From Laccaria trichodermophora (lineage: Eukaryota; Basidiomycota; Agaricomycetes; Agaricales; Hydnangiaceae), in contig JACTVC010000056.1 of the NCBI GenBank assembly GCA_018417955.1, forward strand, positions 1-64,000: a stretch of 64,000 bases of DNA, written 5' to 3'. Both the position numbers and the translations under genes were made by a program. Numbering within the stretch: position 1 is the first letter of the stretch; every line of letters starts with the position of its first letter. The notes below the pieces were generated by a model that was not told the origin of the DNA, did no database searches, and saw nothing but the letters and a program-made list of their open reading frames with translations. Positions 27,074 to 39,600 of this stretch are shown here, one piece after another.

Positions 27074-27868
27074 TTATTTTTGTTTACAATATTTGTTGTG
27101 CCTCCTGCTACGCAGGAGTAGCTTTCAATTGTTTGCGTAGCTTTTTTGAACAAACCAACAATAGCTAGCTATTGTTGGTTTGCTTACGCTAATTGATCTC
27201 CTTGATTAATGATAGCAATTGTGCCTACTAGCAGCAATAATTATTAGAATAGCAGACTAGTCATCAGATTCAGAAGTTTGTTGAATAAGGAAAATAAAAT
27301 AAGTAGCTAGCTTTAGCATAACATTAATATTAATATTCTTTTGAATATGAATATTTTTTAAATTTCTGCGTAGCGTATGAATTGTTTCATTTATTAGTAT
27401 TTAAATTTAATCTTTAATTATAAAGAAATAATTAATTGTTAGTTTTTTTTTTCCTGCTTTTGCTGCCATTAGATTTAAATTTAATTATCTCTAGCTTCTT
27501 CTTGTAGTTGTAGTTGTAAATACTACAACTACAACCAGTAGCATTATGAATAAGCAGCTGTTGCTGCTTTAGCCGCTGCGTAGCTCGCTACTTCTGATTC
27601 TGCTCCGCTTGCTTTGCTAGTAGCAGTGTCATTAATAAGGAGCAGAATCGCTCCGCGCTCCGCGCTCCGCGCTCCGCGCTCCGCAGACACAATATTTTTG
27701 TCTTTAGAATAGCTAGACAAAAAAATAGCTAGCTTGAACTTGAAGGTAACAAGCAAGCAGTGAATAAATAACTAATATTATTTATTAATTTCATATAAAT
27801 AATAAAAAAAAAAGTTTAATAAATATAAAAACAAAACAAAACAAATAAAAAAAAAAATAAAACAATAA
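27074..27868. other. nad1 upstream spacer
   Basis: Contains a CTCCTGCTACGCAGGAG hairpin (27103-27122), a GTAGTTG hairpin (about 27500-27537) and the (GCTCCGC)5 array (27650-27684). AT-rich leader before nad1. No gene seen. Confidence 0.55.
27650..27684. repeat. (GCTCCGC)5 heptamer array
   Basis: Five exact copies of GCTCCGC between GGAGCAGAATC and AGACACAA. It is a one-base variant of the GCTACGC array at 62678-62747, with the same flanks. Confidence 0.92.
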
Positions 27869-30253
27869 ATGAATAGTAGTCCTATATTTTTTAATTTAAA
27901 TTTACTATTATTGAATTTAATAGATGTTTGTTCTATAATAGTTCCCGTTTTATTAGCGGTAGCTTTTATGACTATAATAGAAAGAAAACAATTAGCCGCT
28001 CATCAAAGAAGAGTAGGTCCTGTCAAATGATTTGGGAAATCATTTTTATGGGTTAAACTATCAAATTCCGGGAACACCCTAAAGACTATAGTACCAAACT
28101 ATATTCGAAAGAGTATAAGTGGATGAAGTAATTACTCATGTATGGTAATAAGCTATTGTATGAGTGAAAACAAAATGGGTTATCGCGGATCTAAATCAGA
28201 TTTAAATTGTAAATCTGTAAAAGAGCAACGAGTAGACGGTAGTTATCTTGATTCGGAAACGATTCCAAGGTTAAGGTGTACTCTAATGGGCGGCGAAAGT
28301 CGTTATCCAGTCAAAATCCCTTCTAAACAATTAAATAGGCCATTGCTCCTTAATTTTGTCGGGTTAACGCTTGAAAAAAAAGGGGTAAAGGCTTCCGAGG
28401 GGAAAAAATATTATAGTTCAAATTCTTACTCTAAATCTACTTCTGGTAGAACTCCTTTGGATCCTTATTTTGTAAGTGGGTTTTCAGATGCTGAGGCGTC
28501 CTTTATAATCCTAATTTTAAAAGAACCCAAAAACGTCACTCATTGAACAGTTAAACCTAGATTTTCAATAGGTCTTCATAAAAAAGACAGAGAAATACTA
28601 GATTTAATTAAATCTTACTTTGGAGGAGTGGGTACAATCTCAGCTCAAAGTAAGGATAGTGTTCAATATCGAGTAGCTTCTTTAAAAGATTTAAATGGTA
28701 TAATAATACCACATTTTGAGAAGTATCCTTTAATCACTCAAAAAAAAGCCGACTTTATTTTGTTTAAAAAAATAATAGACCTAATTAACAATAAAGAGCA
28801 TTTAACATTAGAAGGCTTACATAAAATTCTGGCACTCAAAGGCTCTTTAAATTTAGGGTTATCTGAAGAATTAAAAAAAAATTTTCCAGACATTATAAAA
28901 ATAGAAAGACCTTTAGTAGAGAATCAAAAAATTATGGACCCCAATTGATTAACAGGATTTAGTAGTGGGGAAGGGTGTTTTCATGTAAAAATTAAAAGCT
29001 ACGCAGCAAGTAAATCTAAATTAGGTATTCAAATATCTTTATTATTTAAAATAACTCAACATGTAAGAGATAAAGAGTTAATGAAAAGTTTTATAGATTA
29101 TTTAGATTGTGGTTCTGTAAGAAAAAATTCTACTTGAATAGACTACACGGTTGTTAATTATAATGACCTGATCTTTAAAATTGTTCCTTTTTTCGATAAA
29201 TATAAGATAATTGGAGTAAAGCTTCAAGATTATTTAGATTTCAAAAGAGTTTCTGAATTAATGAAAACTAAAGATCACTTAACAACATTAGGCTTAGAAA
29301 AAATTAAGGAGATTAAAAAAGGTATGAATAAGGGAAGATAATGAAATAACCCGCTATTTAGTAATTGTATGATAAATTTGATCGCCATGAACACAGTAGG
29401 TTATTATGGAGTTTTACAACCTTTTGCAGATGCTTTAAAATTAATTTTAAAGGAAACAGTTATACCTTCTCAGTCTAATAAAGTTTTATTTTATTTAGCT
29501 CCAGTTTCAACTCTGGTGTTTAGTTTACTAGGTTGGGGAGTGATACCTTTTGGACAAGGTTTACAATTAGCTGATTTATCTTTAGGTATTTTATATACTT
29601 TAGCTTTATCTTCTTTAGGAGTCTATGGAGTATTATTAGCCGGATGGTCTGCCAATTCCAAATACGCCTTTTTAGGAAGTTTAAGATCCACCGCTGCTAT
29701 GATTTCTTATGAATTAATATTAAGTTCTGCTATATTGATCATCATATTATTAACAGGATCTTTAAATTATATTACTATAATAGAAATACAAGAATCAATA
29801 TGGTTTATAATACCATTATTACCTGTTTTTATTTTTTATTTTATTAGTATTTTAGCTGAAACTTCTAGAACACCATTTGATTTACAAGAAGCAGAATCTG
29901 AATTAGTAGCAGGTTTTTTTACCGAACATTCATCTGTACCTTTTGTTTTCTTCTTTTTAGGTGAATATTCTTCAATTGTATTATTTAGTTGTATTACAGC
30001 CATTTTATTTTTAGGTGGTTATAATTTACCTGAATTATTTATTAATGATTTTGTATTAAATATACAATCTTTAATTTTAGGTATTAAAACATGTATTTTT
30101 TGTTTCTTATTTGTACTTTTCAGAGCTACTTTACCTAGATTAAGATACGATCAATTAATTTCACTTTGTTGGTTAAATTTATTACCCATATGTGTAGCAT
30201 TTATTATACTAGTCCCAAGTATTTTAATAGCATTTGATATAGCACCTTACTAA
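27869..30253 (+). CDS. nad1: NADH dehydrogenase subunit 1, two exons
   Basis: Exon 1 27869-28021, exon 2 29390-30253; joined they give 338 residues, the expected size. Complex I subunit at the junction of the quinone site and the membrane arm. Landmarks: ERKQLAAHQRRVGP at the end of exon 1, NTVGYYGVLQPFADALKL opening exon 2, AETSRTPFDLQEAESELVAGF and FRATLPRLRYDQL. Start ATG; the first residues MNSSPIFFNL are divergent as usual. The intron falls inside GP-NTVGYYG. Confidence 0.96.
28022..29341 (+). CDS. LAGLIDADG endonuclease in nad1 intron
   Basis: 440 codons including stop, in frame with exon 1, with UGA read as Trp several times (28028, 28112, 28544, 28946 and 29135 regions). Typical N-terminal RNA-core-overlapping segment YRGSKSD..VKEQRVDGSY; motif 1 FVSGFSDAEASF; motif 2 WLTGFSSGEGCF. 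In motif 2 Ser-Ser replaces the usual acidic/Thr pair, but the Glu is kept. A KSYAAS peptide near 28996 comes from an AAAAGCTACGCAGC word inserted in frame. Possibly still functional. Confidence 0.87.
28022..29389 (+). other. nad1 intron, group I
   Basis: Exon ends GGTCCT, intron ends ATG-A with G at 29389. The 5' part contains core-like segments that are also coding (TCCGGGAACACCCTAAAG, GAGCAACGAGTAGACGG), a pattern seen in group IA/IC LAGLIDADG introns where RNA core and frame overlap. Confidence 0.87.
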
Positions 30254-30730
30254 GTGTACAGGTTTCATACAATACGCTAGTATTTTTAGGTTAGCACTCA
30301 AAATTAAGCATAAAGAAATAAATTCAAAAAACAAACTTGCTTTTGCTTCTTTGTAGTTGTGGTATTTACAACCACAATCAGAAGCAAAGTAGCAGTTGTT
30401 GGTTGCAGCAGCGCTTTAGCTGCAGCAGCCACCATCGCTAGGCACAACAAAACTACTTATAAAAAAAACAAAAAGCTACGCAAAAAAACAATAAAACTTA
30501 TTGCTAATAAGATACAAACCATGTATTAAGAGAAATTATTTTATTAAATACAAGATATATTATATTAATTAACATAGCTTTTGCTAGCGAAGCAGCCACA
30601 CTTATTTCTATTGTTAAGTCTAAAAATAATATCAGTTATTTGTAGTTGTAGTTGTAGTTGTAGTTGTAGTTGCTTCGCTACAACTACAACTACAACTACA
30701 ACCAGAAGGAGTAGCTTCTGCTACTAGCAA

Positions 30731-30815
30731 GAGTATGAGTATGAGTATGAGTATGAGTATGAGTATGAGTATGAGTATTAATATTATTATGAGTACGAGT
30801 ATGAGTATGAGTATA
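30731..30815. repeat. Hexamer array GAGTAT
   Basis: About eight exact copies, a break (TAATATTATTAT), then five more. Confidence 0.9.
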
Positions 30816-32093
30816 AGAATCCTAGCTTGGTTGTAGCTTCTTCGCGAAGCACAATCAAGTTAAACCAGGAGCAGCAATTAAATTGTAGCCTTGCTTGTGA
30901 ATCTCAAAACTAGCTTTTGCTTCTGGTTGTGGCTGCTTCGCTAGCAACTACAAAGTAGCAGTTGGTAGTTGCTTCGCTACAAGCTGCAGCGGCTAAAGCA
31001 GCCGCTGCAGCCACCTCTTCTAGGCACAACTAGCAATTCTAATAAACAAATGATAAGATTGCTTCGCTACTTATTTTTCCAAACGCAGACAGTAAAAGAT
31101 TATCTAGGATAATTATCCACCAACTGCTTCTAATTAAGGCACAATTGCTAGAAAAAACACAAGCATTGGAGTTCAATCCTTTTAGCTTATTAGCCTAGCT
31201 TCTGTGAATTTTTATTCAACAATAGGGATTCTTATTCTGCGTAGCGTAGCGATGGTGGCTGCTGTGCTTGTAGTTGTAAATACTACAACTACCAACAACT
31301 GCTCCTTATTAATCGAAAGCAAGTTGGTTATTCTATTCTTGCTTGCTTATGCTAATTATGCTAACAGCAATTACCAGCTTGATTTATAAAAAGCTAGCCT
31401 TTTTCTTTGCTAAGTAGATAAACGGTTTATTTGCTAATTTTAACGATAATTAAAAATATCTTTAGGTCTTGAGCCCCCTATATTTATATTTATATTTATA
31501 TTTATATTTATATTTTTTAATAATCCTTAAAATAAATAATATTATTGTAATAACTAAAATTGCTTGTGTCTAGCTTCAATACAACAAAAATACATCGCTA
31601 CTTATTATTGTTGCTGATTATTAAAAACTACTTGCTTCGCTATAAGTAGCTTTTAAAGCATAGGATGCTAAAGCTACTAATAATTAATAGCATAATTACT
31701 CTTATTATAAAAAAAAAATCAGTCTAGTCTAGTCTAGTTCTTAGATATAAGTAGCTTTTAGTTATTATAATTAAATTTATAAAATAAATTATATCGTTTA
31801 ACCTAATTTTATATTTTATAACCCCTTAATATAAATAAGCAAATTATTACTGTTCTATTTCTTATTTATATTTATATAAAAAAAAGCCCTTTATTATTCT
31901 TATTTAATACTTATTCTAATACTAATAATAGTAATAATTAAATAATTAAAAATAAATAGAAATAATTTTTATTAATAACTACTAAATAAAAAGCTATTGT
32001 TATTAAGTTTTGACTTTTTAGGAGTAAATCAGTATTTATTCTTATTAATTATGCTACTTCCTGTTTCATTCTGCTTATTCATAAGCGAAGAAG

Positions 32094-32180
32094 CACAATC
32101 GCTACTTATTTGTTAATAATCGCTCCGCTACTTATGATTCGCTACTTCTGCTAGCAAAGCAAGCGTGTCATTAATAAGTA
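32094..32180. repeat. 87-base direct repeat, copy 1
   Basis: Identical by eye to 32697-32783, offset 603 bases. Contains CGCTACTTATTTGTTAATAA and GCTACTTATGATTCGCTACT words. Confidence 0.88.
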
Positions 32181-32696
32181 ACAGAAAATATAAATAAGTT
32201 TTTTTAATAAGTGTTGGATTCTTATCTTCATCTTTTGCCTGCAGCAAAAGCAAAGGAAAAAGCAAATAAATTTAGGTTGGAAAGAAAGCTACGCAGGAAT
32301 TGGTATTAGTATTGGTAATATCATTAGATAAAAAGAACTTTTATTCTATTTATTCTATTTATTCTAATAATTAAGGATAATATGTAATATTATGAATTAT
32401 AAAAAAATTATTGATGAATCCTTAAAATTTAAATAAAGTTATTCGGGTAGCGTAAGCAAACCTATAATTTAATAATTAAACTTGTTAATAGTTTTAACTT
32501 AAAAGCCAAAAACAAAAATAAGATAAAAAAATCAATTAGTAATTATAAGTAACAATAATTTAAAATTTTTCAATAAAATCTAATTAATTTAATTTAAAAA
32601 ACTACTTGCTTATTCTATCTCTGGTGTGCTACTTCTTGTTTCATTCTGCTTATTCCTAACGCTTGCTTATGAATGCACACTTGCTAGCAGAAGAAA

Positions 32697-32783
32697 CACA
32701 ATCGCTACTTATTTGTTAATAATCGCTCCGCTACTTATGATTCGCTACTTCTGCTAGCAAAGCAAGCGTGTCATTAATAAGTA
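32697..32783. repeat. 87-base direct repeat, copy 2
   Basis: Second copy of the unit at 32094-32180. The flanks diverge abruptly on both sides, except for a related TTCATTCTGCTTATTC upstream of each. Confidence 0.88.
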
Positions 32784-32886
32784 GCAGCTGTTGGATAATC
32801 CTGCTTTGTAGTTTTTACAACCAGAAGCAAGCTCGCTACTTCTGCTAGCGAGGCTACGCTTGCTTTGCCACACAGTAGTACAATAA

Positions 32887-32957
32887 AAGCCTTTAATTTA
32901 ATGGTAGAATGATTTCTTGATGAGAAATTAGTAGGAGTTCAAATCTTCTTTGGCTTA
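32887..32957 (+). tRNA. trnI: tRNA-Ile (GAU)
   Basis: Anticodon stem ATTTC/GAAAT is perfect with loop TTGATGA (anticodon GAT); T arm AGGAG/CTTCT around TTCAAAT; D arm ATT/AAT. The acceptor AAGCCTT/TTGGCTT has five pairs and two T-T mismatches at the inner end, an oddity that could be corrected by editing or tolerated. Confidence 0.8.
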
Positions 32958-33615
32958 CTGATAAATTAAAAAATAATATAGTTATTAATTAAAAAATTAT
33001 TATTATTATATTATATTCATTTAAATTTTAATTGTTAGATTGTTATAAAAAAAAAACTACTACATTTTTTTTATAATAAAATGTACAAAGTTATATTTTT
33101 AAATATATCTATGCAATGCTTTTGTTGGTTGCAGCTTTAGCATTAGCGCAATTAGTGCTTGAATCATAAGAAGCATTGATTGTTTTGTATGCTAGCACTG
33201 ATTAATAAGTTTATTTCTAAAAAAAAAGCTACTTTTTTTTATTTATTAATACAATCAGCACAATAAAAAATCTAATTTTATTAGCAATTAAAATAAAATT
33301 ACAAAACTAATTTAATAACAAAAATTAGTAATGTAAAACAAATAAAAATAAAATGCATTTATACTTTTTGTTGTAGTTGTATTAACTTTTACTGCAAAAA
33401 ATAAAAAAAGCTACTTACTGAGGTATCAAGCATTTCTATTTATTGAAGCAAACGCTTATCTAGTATAATTATCCACCAACAATTAAAAAATATAAGTATA
33501 TTCTTGCTTCTTTGTAGTTGAGGTATTTACAACCACAACCTAAACCTTAAGCAAGGACAAATAATAATACATTTGTAGACACGATACAAATAAAACTTAT
33601 AAACAAACAAATAAA
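32958..33615. other. cob upstream spacer
   Basis: AT-rich, with few element words (a TTGTAGTTGAGGTATTTACAACCACAAC hairpin-like tract near 33512). No gene or clear promoter seen. Confidence 0.5.
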
Positions 33616-36600
33616 ATGAGATCTTTAAAAAGTCACGTCTTACTTAGACTAGTAAATTCTTATATTGTTGATTCACCTCAACCTGCTAATTTAAGTTATT
33701 TATGGAATTTTGGATCCTTATTAGCACTTTGTTTAATCATACAAATATTAACTGGTGCATTTTTAGCTATGCACTATACACCTCATGTAGATTTTGCTTT
33801 TAATAGTGTTGAACATATAATGAGAGATGTAAACAATGGTTGGTTAATAAGATACACTCATGCTAATGTAGCTTCATTTTTTTTTATCTTTGTATATATG
33901 CATGTAGGGAGAGGATTATATTATGGTTCTTATAAATCACCTAGAGTGTTAGTTTGGTCTATAGGAACAATAATTTTAATTTTAATGATGGCTAATTCAA
34001 TTATGTGGCCAAATTGGAAATATTTCGATTTAAATACAATCAACAGTATAGTGACTATAAATGGTTTAAGTATTGTTGTTTTACCTATAAATAAAGCTAG
34101 AACTAAAGCTCTGAATAGAATAGGTCCTCATAACAAAAAAATATTAGATATTATAATATCTGGTATGTTAGGTGGTTTTTGGGCAGAAAAAATACCAGGT
34201 AATCCATTAAATAGTATAAGATTTAATATAGAACAAAGTATTACTAATACTGCATATATTCATTATTTAACTTTACTATTTTATAATTTAGGTTATTGTT
34301 CTAGACCTGTTCCGAGTTTAATAGTCAAATCAGATTCTAGAATTGAAAACAGATTTAATTATAAAGTTAGTTTATTTACATTTACAAGTTTTAATTGGAT
34401 ATATGATTCTTTTTATAGAACTGCAAATGGTAAAACCATTAAAATAGTTCCTAATTATATAGCTGATTATTTAACACCTCTAGGATTAGCTCATTGGATA
34501 ATGCAAGATGGTTCTTACCAAAAGGGGCAAGGTGTTTACTTGGCTACTAATAGTTTTACTTATGAGGAGTGCCAATTTTTAGCTAATATTTTAACTAAAA
34601 AATATAAATTTAAAACTTCTGTAGTTAAATCTGGCCTTCCTAATCAATGGAGAATTTCAATTTGGAAAGAATCTATGCCAAATTTAAGGGAAAATTTAGA
34701 ACCATATTTTATAGCAGAAATGAAATATAAATTAGGTATTTAATAGAATATTTTTAAAGTCTCGACATTAGGGCAAAACATAAACTTGTATCTGGGAAGT
34801 TTTGGAATAGATTTGTCGAAACACCTTGACAGAGGTGTTGGTTTTAGTTTAAAAACAATAAATAAACTAATTCTGGCTATATTAGTGAAAACGGTTAAAG
34901 AAATAATACCAATTTTCAGACCGTCGGTTGAGAACACAATCGCTACAGACTGGGTCACTAATGGGTGTCTGCAATGATGCTTAATGTACAGTCGGAGTTT
35001 TTAGTTATATAATTAACCCATTAGCTATCTTTTTTTTTTTGATAGCTAGGCTTATAACTACTCAAGGCTCTAAAGGATATTTATTAGAAAGAGTGCAAAG
35101 CTTGGGGATTAATAAATTGATAGAGTACAAGATTATTAATATTGGTATATTTTATATTAATAATAAAAACTAGATAGCATTCTTAGGTTTAATTGGCCTA
35201 AAATGGGTATGTTTCTTTAATGATGTCTCAAATATTCAATACGCTTCTATTACATTGCCTGTTGCTTGTAGTCATCGTCTTCAGAGTTTTCTAGATAAAC
35301 ACAACATTAAACCTGTTATGGTATTTGAAGATTTAACAAATCCAGATACTAAAAAATTAGCATATCGAACATTAAAGCCATTTTCAGGAATCTATCTTGT
35401 AGTGAATTCGGTAAATGGTAAGTATTATATCGGTAGTGCTGTAACAGGTAACATTTATATGCGTTTACATAAACATCTGTTCTCAAAGATGGGTAATGTT
35501 TTAGTGGGTAAAGCAGTCGAAAAGTATGGATTAGACAAATTTTTTTTCCTAGTTTTAGAGCTTGTACCTCAACAGAATACAGTTGATGTTAAACTACTTC
35601 TTGAACGAGAAGACCATTATATTCTGTCCTTGAAACCTGAGTATAATATTGCTCCACTAGCTACCAATAGTGTTGGTTGGAAACATTCTGAAGAGTCAAT
35701 ACAGAAGATGAAACAAGGTTATTCTGATGAACGACGACAAAAAGTTGGAAGTATCAACAAAGGGAAAGCTCTGTCAGAAGAGACACGAAATCTTATCCGA
35801 GAAGCTGCTTTACAACGAAAACCAATGTCGATGGAATCACGGTTAAAATGTGCTGTAAATGTGAGACCTATTACAATTACTAATTTAGATGGTACTAATC
35901 CTCAAAGTTTTAGTAGTATAATTGAAGCTAGTAAAGTAATAGAGTGCAATGAAATAACGATTAGACGAGCACTAAACTCAAATGGTATAATTAAGCGTAA
36001 GTATCTAGTAACAGATACTATTGATACATAGTCCAATTACAGAGAGCAAAATCATTAGTTCTTTGGATTGGTTTTAGAAACACATCTATAGTCCTATTGT
36101 GTTCCCCTTATAAATCTACATAGGGAAAAGGGTAGCCTAGCTAAGCTAGGTGATTAGCAATAGAATACCTCGACAGGGGTATTGGAAAGAGACAAAATTC
36201 TCTTTCTGGCGATACAAGTGAAAACGGTCAACGGAAGTTATCACCTTTCAAGACCGTCGGTTGTATGTACGATCGCTACAGACTGGGTCACTTGTGGGTG
36301 CCTGAAATGGTGCTTAATGTACAGTCGGACATCTGATTTTTAGATTAGAATCTCAAGGCCTAAATTGATGTAAAAGCTACGCAGAATAATAAGCTTATTT
36401 ATTAATTAGGTACAACTACTATTTACCGTGGTATTTGCTTGTAAATAGATAGAGATGTTGTATGTTTTACCATATGGTCAAATGTCATTATGGGGTTTAA
36501 TAATCAAGCCCCAAATGTTTAACTTATATTTATTTTTATTAATTTGTTGTGCCTCCTGCTACGCAGGAGTAGCCTTCTGGCGAAGCAAGGTAGCCTGCTA

Positions 36601-39600
36601 CGCAGGAGTAGCTTTAATAAGTCCTATAGCTGCTTTAGCCGCTGGAGTTTGTGAAATAAATCTAAAAAATGGAGTCCACTGGAATAGGACCAGTAGGTTA
36701 AGAGGTATATATAGGATAGGTCCACATAATAAAGAAGTTTTATCTATTATATTTGGATCTCTTCTAGGAGATGCTCATGCTGAAAAAAGATTAAACGGTA
36801 TGGGTACTAGAATTTCTTTTTTTCAGGAAGATTCTCATGTAGAATATATTTTATTTTTACACAAAATGCTATCAGAATATGGCTATTGTAATTCAAAAAA
36901 ACCTGTAATAGGAAAAAGATTAGGAAGTAAAGGTAAACTGAGAAAAATAGTAAGGTTTACTACTTGAACTTATACTAGTTTTAATTGAATTAGAGATCTT
37001 TGGTATGAAAATAATATTAAACGTGTTCCAAATTGTATCGGTGAATATTTAACTCCTTTAGCTTTAGCCATTTGAATAATGGATGATGGTTCTAAAGTAA
37101 ATAAAGGATTAAAGTTTTCTACTAATTCATTTACTTACAATGAGTGTTTAATGCTTGTAAATGTTTTAAGTGAAAATTTTAATATTAAAGCTTCTGTGCA
37201 GTCAGCAGGAAGCAAAGACCAATACATTATATATGTTTGAAAAGAATCTATGAATGATCTTAGAAATATAGTAAATCCTTACATAACACCTGAAATGAAA
37301 TACAAAATAAGTTAAACATAGTTATATGGAGAATACAAAGAAATTTTTACTAAAAATTTGTATAAATAACCATATAGCAATACTGATGAAAACGGTCAAA
37401 AATGTTTGTTTTGCATTAAGACCGTCGGTAGAGTAAACTATCGCTACAGACTGGTCCATCGGTGGGTGTCTGCAATGATGCTTAATGTACAGTCGGAATT
37501 TTTTTTCGCTTTAATTTTTATTTTTATTTATGAATAAAAATAAAAATAGCGTAACACAAGGCTTTACACAAGTATTAAATTACAATCATTCTAATTTTAG
37601 ATGAGTGTACTGCACATGGTTTGCTTGTTTTAAACATATAAAGCAAAAATATAGATTAGGTGTCCCCAGTTCCCATAAATTTAAGACATCTATGTGACAC
37701 ACTTGCTAGAATGAGCAAATTAAAAGTTTGGCAACCGTTATTACGAATTTATTATCAGCTATCCCTGTATTTGGGCAAGATATAGTAGAATTAATTTGGG
37801 GAGGTTTAAACACAGAAGAACCACAATACGGTGACGTATTGTTAAAAATTTTGCTTAATGCTGGAACATCCCCTATTTTTGGAATTATATACGGTTTATT
37901 TTTAATTTTATTAACTATTAGCGTTAAAACTATAATAACATGGGGACAATCAGCAGGGGTTAGAAGTATTTCTACTTCAGAAGCCTCTCAGAGACTACAC
38001 GCAGAAGATCTAGTTTATGCTTATATAGTTGGTTTATTTGAAGGTGATGGTTTTTTTTCTATTACAAAAAATGGGAAATACTTAACATATGAGTTAGGGA
38101 TTGAACTTTCTATTAGAGATGTACAATTAATATATAAAATTAAAAGCTTATTAGGAATTGGAGTTGTAAGTTTTAGAAAAAAAGGTAAAGTAGAAACGGT
38201 ATCTTTAAGAATAAGAAATAAAAATCATCTTAAAAATTTTATATTACCTATCTTTGATAAATATCCTATGTTTTCAAATAAACAATACGATTATTTAAGA
38301 TTTAGAAATGCTTTACTTTCAAATATTATATATTCTACAAAATTACCTGAATACTCAAGACCTAATAAAAATTTAAATGATGTTACATCAATAATAAATG
38401 CATTTTATTTTCCAGCCTGGTTAATTGGATTTATAGAAGCAGAAGGTTGTTTTAGTATTTATAAAGCTACGCTTGCTTCGCCACACAATAATTTATATCT
38501 TGTAGCAAGTTTTGATATTAGTCAGACAGAGGGTGAAGTGATAATATCTGCTATTAAAAAATACTTGTCTTTTACAACAAGTATTTACACAGATAAATTT
38601 AATAATTCTAAATTAAAAGTATCCGGTGTCAGATCTATAGAAAATGTTATTAAGTTTATAGATAAAGCACCAGTTAAATTCTTAGGATATAAAAAATTAC
38701 AATATTTATTATGAATAAAACAATTACGTACAATAGATAGATATTCAAATAAAATAAATATACCTTCAAATTATTAAACATATATTAGATCATGATATAG
38801 TCCGATCAATAATTAAATTTATTGAGTGTAGTGAGAGTAATTTAATTTAAATGTTAAATTATGGTGACTACCAACATAAATGTTCAGTGAATAATGCAAC
38901 ATTAAATAGATTTTTTTCTTTACATTATTTATTGCCTTTTTTATTAGCTGCTTTAGCTGTAGCTCATTTAATTGCTTTACATGTACATGGTTCAAGTAAT
39001 CCAAATGGAGTTACATCTAATGGGGATAGATATGCAATGCACCCTTACTTCGTGTTTAAAGACTTAGTAACTATTTTTGCATTCTTTTTAGTTTTAGCTG
39101 TAATTGTTTTCTTTTATCCTAATTTATTAGGTCACTCTGACAATTATATCCCCGCCGATCCTATGGTTACCCCCGCCTCAATAGTACCAGAATGGTAAAT
39201 TAATAAATGCCATGCTTAAGAGTAATCTTATGAATAATAAACTTCGCTATATGCTGGAAACTCCTAAAGCTTAATCTACTTTAATTAATAAAAGTTAAAG
39301 TAACAATGATTTAAGATATTACAATGAACAATCAGCAGGAAACCAAATTGTATATCCAATACAAGAGTAGGCTCCTCAGAGACAACACGCGAAGCTCCTT
39401 ACCGGCTAGCTCTCTTTAGTCTTTAGTCTTTAGTCTTTAGTTTTTAGTCTTTAGTCTTTAGTCTTTAGTCTTTAGTAGCTGGCAATTAAATTAATAATTA
39501 AGAAAAAGTAAGGATGAAGATATAGTCCAGCCATTATTGAAAGATAATGGATATTACAAATATGTATTAATGTAATGTGATCTAATAACTTTTACTAGTT

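Larger units (their letters stand above)
30254..32886. other. Long repeat-rich spacer
   Basis: No gene seen. Contains GTAGTTG hairpins (30349-30385, 30638-30702), a GAGTAT array (30731-30815), a GCAGCGGCTAAAGCAGCCGC palindrome (about 30988-31007), a TTTATA array (31480-31516), and an 87-base direct duplication (32094-32180 and 32697-32783). AT-rich filler between. Confidence 0.55.
36497..37730 (+). other. cob intron 3, group I
   Basis: After SLWG. Core near 37388-37500: GATGAAAACGGTCAAAA, AAGACCGTCGGTAGAG, GCTACAGACTGGTCCATCGG and GCTTAATGTACAGTCGGAA. Carries a GC-rich element at 36545-36613. Confidence 0.86.

Noticed and set aside
31140..31190. GGAGTTCAATCCTTTT resembling a tRNA T arm
   Set aside because: No matching acceptor, anticodon or D arm can be drawn around it.
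31204..31389. 61-residue open frame in the nad1-trnI spacer
   Set aside because: Made of hairpin and element words, like many other short frames in the spacers.
38819..39004. Minus-strand open frame opposite cob exon 5
   Set aside because: Shadow of cob coding sequence.
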